NCBI GenBank assembly: GCA_036435485.1
Contig: CM071597.1
Span: 50,513,881 to 50,577,880 of the forward strand
Source of the DNA: Saposhnikovia divaricata
Taxonomy: Eukaryota > Streptophyta > Magnoliopsida > Apiales > Apiaceae
Direction: 5' to 3'
DNA: 64,000 nt
Below the pieces are notes generated by a model that was not told where the DNA came from, searched no databases, and worked only from the letters and a program-made list of their open reading frames with translations. The position numbers were made by a program, and so were the translations under genes. Below are positions 60,030-64,000 of the stretch, piece after piece (position 1 is the stretch's first letter; each line of letters starts with the position of its first letter).

Positions 60030-62200
60030 TCTATACTATTATATAAATTCCGAAACATTAAAAGTTTGGTTAGTCGGTCGGTCGGTCGGTCAGTCGGTCG
60101 GTCGGTCGGTATTGTTGATTTTACTTATTTACCCTTATTTAATTACAGATAAGCTAAATAATCAATTTCCTTATTGAGTTTAAACATATTATCTTTTTTA
60201 TTTTTCAAGAACTAACTAATTTCCTAAAATACAATATCCTTTTATATTTTATCTAACTAAAATTTTTTACTTTATTAATCAATTACCTTTTTCAGGTTAG
60301 ACATGTTACCTTTTCTACTAACTAATCAATTTCTAACTAATCAATTAAGGTTAAACATATTATCTTTCCTAAAATACAATATCCTTTTATGTTTTATCTA
60401 ACTAAAATTTCTCCTTTATTAATCAATTTCCTTTTTGAGGTTAGACATATTACCTTTTCTACTAACTAATAAATAATTACAGATAAACTAACTAATCAAT
60501 TTCCTTCTTGAGTTTAAACATATTATCTTTTCTATTTTTCAAGAACTAACTAATTTCCTAAAATATAATATCCTTTTATATTTTATCTAACTAAAATTTC
60601 TACTTTATTAATCAATTTCCTTTTTCAGGTTAGACATGTTACCTTTTCTACTAACTAATCAATTTCCTTCTTAAGGTTAAACATATTATCTTTTCTCTTT
60701 TTCAAAAACTAAATAATTTCCTTTTTATCCATTTATATTTAATCTAACTAACTAACTAATTTCCTAAAATACAATATCCTTTTATATTTTATCTAACTAA
60801 AATTTCTCCTTTATTAATCAATTTCCTTTTTCAGGTTAGACATATTACCTTTTCTACTAACTAATAAATTTCCTTCTTGAGGTTAAACATATTATCTTTT
60901 CTATTTTTCAAAAACTAAATAATTTTCTTTTTATAATAAAATATAATATCCCTTTATATTTTATCTAACTAAAATTTCTCATTTATTAATTAATTTCCTT
61001 TTTCAAGTTAAACTTATTACCTTTTATATTTTTCAATAACTAAACAATTTTCTTTTTCAAGTAAAATAGAATATCTTTCACATTTTATTTAACTAAAATA
61101 TCTCTTTTTTTAAAAATAGTACGAGCAGTTTTGTTTAATAAAATAACGTAATTATATTATAATTATTATTAACTAATCAATTACCTTTTTCACCCAAAAC
61201 ACGTTACCTTTTCTTTTTTCTCTAATTAACATCTCTCTTTTTCCAATTATATCATGAACGGTTACCTTTTTAAACCAAAACACGGTACCTTTTTTCTTTT
61301 CTCTTACTAAAATCTCTCTTTTTCCAATTATATCACAGATGTTTCTATTTAATAAAATAAAATAATAATATTATAATACTAATAATTAACCGATTACCTT
61401 TTCAGCTAAAATGTATCATCTTTTCTATTTTTTCTAATTAAACTCCCCTTTTTTCTAGAAATATCACGGACAACATTAATTTCTCATTTTCTAAAAACTA
61501 TGAGCAATTTTATTTAGTAAAATGACATAATTAAATTATAATTATATAAGCTAATCAATTACCTTTTTCACATAAATCATGTCATTTTTTTAATTTTCAC
61601 GTTACCTTTCTATTTTCTCTAACTAAAATCTCTCTTTTTCTAATTATATCAAGGGAGGTTTTATTTAATAAAATAAACTAATAATATTTTAATATTAATA
61701 ATTAACCGATTACCTTTTTCAACTAAAACGTATCATCTTTCCTATATTTTTTTTAACTAAAATCCTTCTTTTAATAGATATATATATCACGGACAATATT
61801 AATTTCACCTTTTCTAAAAATATTTCGTACAATTGTATTTAGTAAATAAGGTAATTAAATTATAATTGCTATAAACTAACCAATTATATTTTTCACCTAT
61901 AACATGTTTCCTTTTTAATTTTCTCTAACTAAACCCTATCTTTTTCTAATCATATCACATGCTTTCTATTTAATAAAAATAATAATTTTATAATTACCAA
62001 TAATTAATCCATTACCTTTTTCAACTAAAACCTATCATCTTTTCTATATTTTCTAAATAAAATCCTTCCATTTCTAGAAATATCACAGATAACATCTGTA
62101 TAATTATTATCAAATCATCTGATATAATAATGTAAGCCTCCAAAATTCATCTTTTAAAAAGTTAATTTAAATAAATGAAAAAATTTATATAATATTATAC
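60030..62200 (+). mobile_element. Helitron-like 5' end, TCGG repeat and long TTACCTTTT tandem array
   Basis: TCTATACTATTATATAAATT at 60030 is the kind of 5' terminus seen in plant Helitron-like elements. It is followed by 10 TCGG-type units at about 60070-60113. Then about 2 kb of degenerate repeats: TTACCTTTTCTACTAACTAATCAATTTCC and TATCCTTTTATATTTTATCTAACTAAAATTTC recur with a period of about 170-250 bp, later changing to an AAAATCTCTCTTTTTCCAATTATATCA form. No ORF. A matching 3' hairpin-CTAG was not found before 62200, so the element may be truncated. Confidence 0.5.
60064..60113. repeat. (TCGG)n tetranucleotide repeat
   Basis: GGTTAGTCGG is followed by repeated TCGG with one TCAG variant. 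The same GGTYGGTCGG word stands near the left end of each unit of the 52.7-54.3-kb array, suggesting the two elements are relatives. Confidence 0.9.
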
Positions 62201-62313
62201 TAGATCACACAATATATTTAAATGATATAATATCAACAGCTGACGACATATAAGCAAGAAAGTAGGGTCAAAATAATGGCTTGTTTGGCCACATCAATGA
62301 AATTTATCAAAAA

Positions 62314-62345
62314 CTAGAGTTTTACCCGTGCTACGCACCGAACGG
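62314..62345 (-). mobile_element. Helitron-like 3' terminus, minus strand
   Basis: Read on the minus strand: hairpin CGGTGCGTAGCACGG, then GTAAAACT and CTAG ending at 62314, followed by T. The element body extends to the right; its 5' end was not recognised, so only the terminus is annotated. Confidence 0.5.
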
Positions 62346-64000
62346 TAAAATTAATTAATTAATTAATATAAACATATTATTTTAATCATTATTTAGGAAA
62401 AAAGTTAATTTCATGAAAATATAATTAATTTAAGTATAGAATTACTTATTCGTCATTTTATACCAGTTGCAATAAAATTAATATTATCAAACAATTATCA
62501 TAACATCCACATCCCCCGTTGAAACGCTCTAAACCCCTCTTTATTGTTTTTCTTAATTTTATTTTCATTTGATTTTTCTCATTTTTCGGAATCTTTTTAC
62601 CAAGTTCATAAGTTTTTTACCCATATTTTAAGTTTTGTTCTTTTGGAAATTTGGTGTATTTAAATGTAAAGTATCGTGGGTTTCTAGAATTTTTATCATA
62701 TTAATTTAATCAAAAAATTTATATGGGTTGCGATCAATTTTTCAAATACATATTGAAAATTCATAAACACTTATTTCTCACAACCATAATAAATCATAAG
62801 ATTGTCTCTCAAATTTTTTTTCCATGTTTCAGCAATGTGAGAAAGGATCTCTACCGTGTAAGATCCATTAAACGAACATAGTTATGATAAAGGAAAATTT
62901 CTTATAATCTAGTTTCATATGTGTTTGTTCAATATCATTTTTACAAATTGTATGTTCTTTTATTAGTAAATTGATTTACTATAGAAAAATAAATATTATC
63001 AATCAACCAAACATATCCAACATATCCCATTCTTAGAGTAAGATATGACTGTTAGAGTTTATGGCGATTGCCTTCAAATTGTTTTTAATGACAATTTAAA
63101 ATGTGTATATTCACTTTGGGAGTTTGAATGTTGATTTTTTTTTGTTTTGGTTCTATTAGAACATGGTATATTAAATATTAGTTTTCTCTTACCCATAAAT
63201 AGGGGTGGCAAATTAATTCGATCTAATAGTACCGGTCAAAAGCCCGAAATTTTGGATGTACCGAACCCGAATTTTCGAATTCAAGTTTGGAATTAAATTT
63301 TAAACCCGAAATAGTTTCGATTTGAATTGCAGTTGTACCGAACCGATATCCGATCCAAAACCCGTTGGTAGGTTTCATCTACTGATATATTGGATTTTGT
63401 ATTTTGTCCTTGTGAATGATAACTTCCATTTTTTTCTTAAAGTTTACTTTATTTTTCAATAAATATATCTCTTTATCGAGAGTCTAGCACCCCGTTAGTG
63501 GTTTTTGTCTACCCATATATTTGGTTTTGTTTTTTCCTTTTTGTGAGGGTAGGTTCTTTTATTTTGGCATCCGAAATCTTAAATCTACAGGATTTTGTTA
63601 TATTGGTTCATTGATTTGGATAGTATAGAATCGTAGTTATGGTCGGTTGTTCGAATTGGTTTGGATTTTGTTATATTGGTTCTTATAGCAATTTATAAGA
63701 AAATTTAATTTTTTTGATTATTTTTGTAGATGTCTTATGTCCTTTTATTGATAAATTAATTATATATAAAAAATAGTGATATATAAGAATTATTGCGCTG
63801 AGTTGACGAATTTGCTATAAAAATATTCAATAACAATATTTTCATTGACTTTTTAATGTGATAATTTATACACCAAATAATGGCTAATACTATTTGAGAG
63901 TATATTTAATATTTCGAATAATTCAAATATTTTGTCAGGTCAATTTGTATGTCCCATTAATTATTGCATAGCTAAAAAAAAAATCGATAAGTAAAATGTT
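62346..64000. other. AT-rich DNA without supported genes; possible element end at about 63200
   Basis: No ORF of note. TAGGGGTGGCAAATTAATTCG at 63200 resembles one end of a hAT-type MITE, with AACCCGA-type subterminal words (63283-63365), but the partner end was not found. Parts may belong to the Helitron-like element whose 3' end is at 62314. Confidence 0.4.

Noticed and set aside
63200..63365. A full hAT-type MITE
   Set aside because: Only one end-like sequence was found; no inverted partner or target duplication.

Overview
The window is nuclear DNA from a flowering plant, probably a eudicot; the species cannot be named from sequence alone. Evidence: AT-rich intergenic DNA, genes with short GT-AG introns, two multi-exon genes of plant-typical families, plant Ty1/copia and Ty3/gypsy LTR retrotransposons (including PBSs that pair with initiator tRNA-Met), hAT- and pogo-like MITEs, and Helitron-type termini. 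No tRNA, rRNA, CRISPR array or prokaryotic gene was seen.

Layout. 1-4825: tail and LTR of a gypsy-type element, abruptly joined to a broken Copia 3' half with its own LTR. 5008-6027: a small complete non-autonomous (TRIM-like) LTR element on the minus strand. 6499-12285 (minus): a 9-exon, apparently intact ABCB/P-glycoprotein transporter of 1576 residues with an unusual 343-residue His/Asp-rich N-terminal extension. 14245-21299 (minus): a 9-exon, apparently intact COP1-interacting-protein-related (CIP7-like) gene of 1419 residues. All splice junctions of both genes were read by eye and keep frame throughout. 22.2-24.4 kb is plain AT-rich DNA.

24421-36929: a Tat-type Ty3/gypsy element on the minus strand with two 493-bp LTRs differing at 2 sites and a perfect 5-bp target duplication. 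Its gag-pol is broken by nonsense codons, a frameshift and a 1966-bp hAT element with a perfect 8-bp target duplication. Between pol and the 3' LTR, on the opposite strand, lies an intact 3-exon gene (26185-28297) with its own TATA box, CT-rich leader and upstream tandem-repeat arrays. This antisense gene is the most interesting object in the window.

38120-46018: a Copia element on the plus strand with about 1.1-kb LTRs (roughly 2% diverged). It is one long gag-pol frame with a single TAG inside the Gag zinc knuckle, and its leader carries a four-times repeated small hairpin. 46.6-51.3 kb: tandem Helitron-like units with two consecutive 3' termini, split by a 1666-bp solo LTR. 51.4-52.2 kb: three fold-back MITEs in a row. 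52.7-54.3 kb: a Helitron-like tandem array carrying a pogo/Emigrant-type MITE. 54874-59821: a minus-strand Copia element with one TGA in a 1342-codon frame. 60.0-62.2 kb: a TCGG-repeat-headed, T/CT-rich tandem array. At 62314 a minus-strand Helitron-like 3' end points out to the right. The last 1.7 kb has no gene I can support.

The two host genes lie in tandem with a 1.96-kb intergenic space. I see no functional link between them beyond adjacency; everything else is nested mobile DNA.
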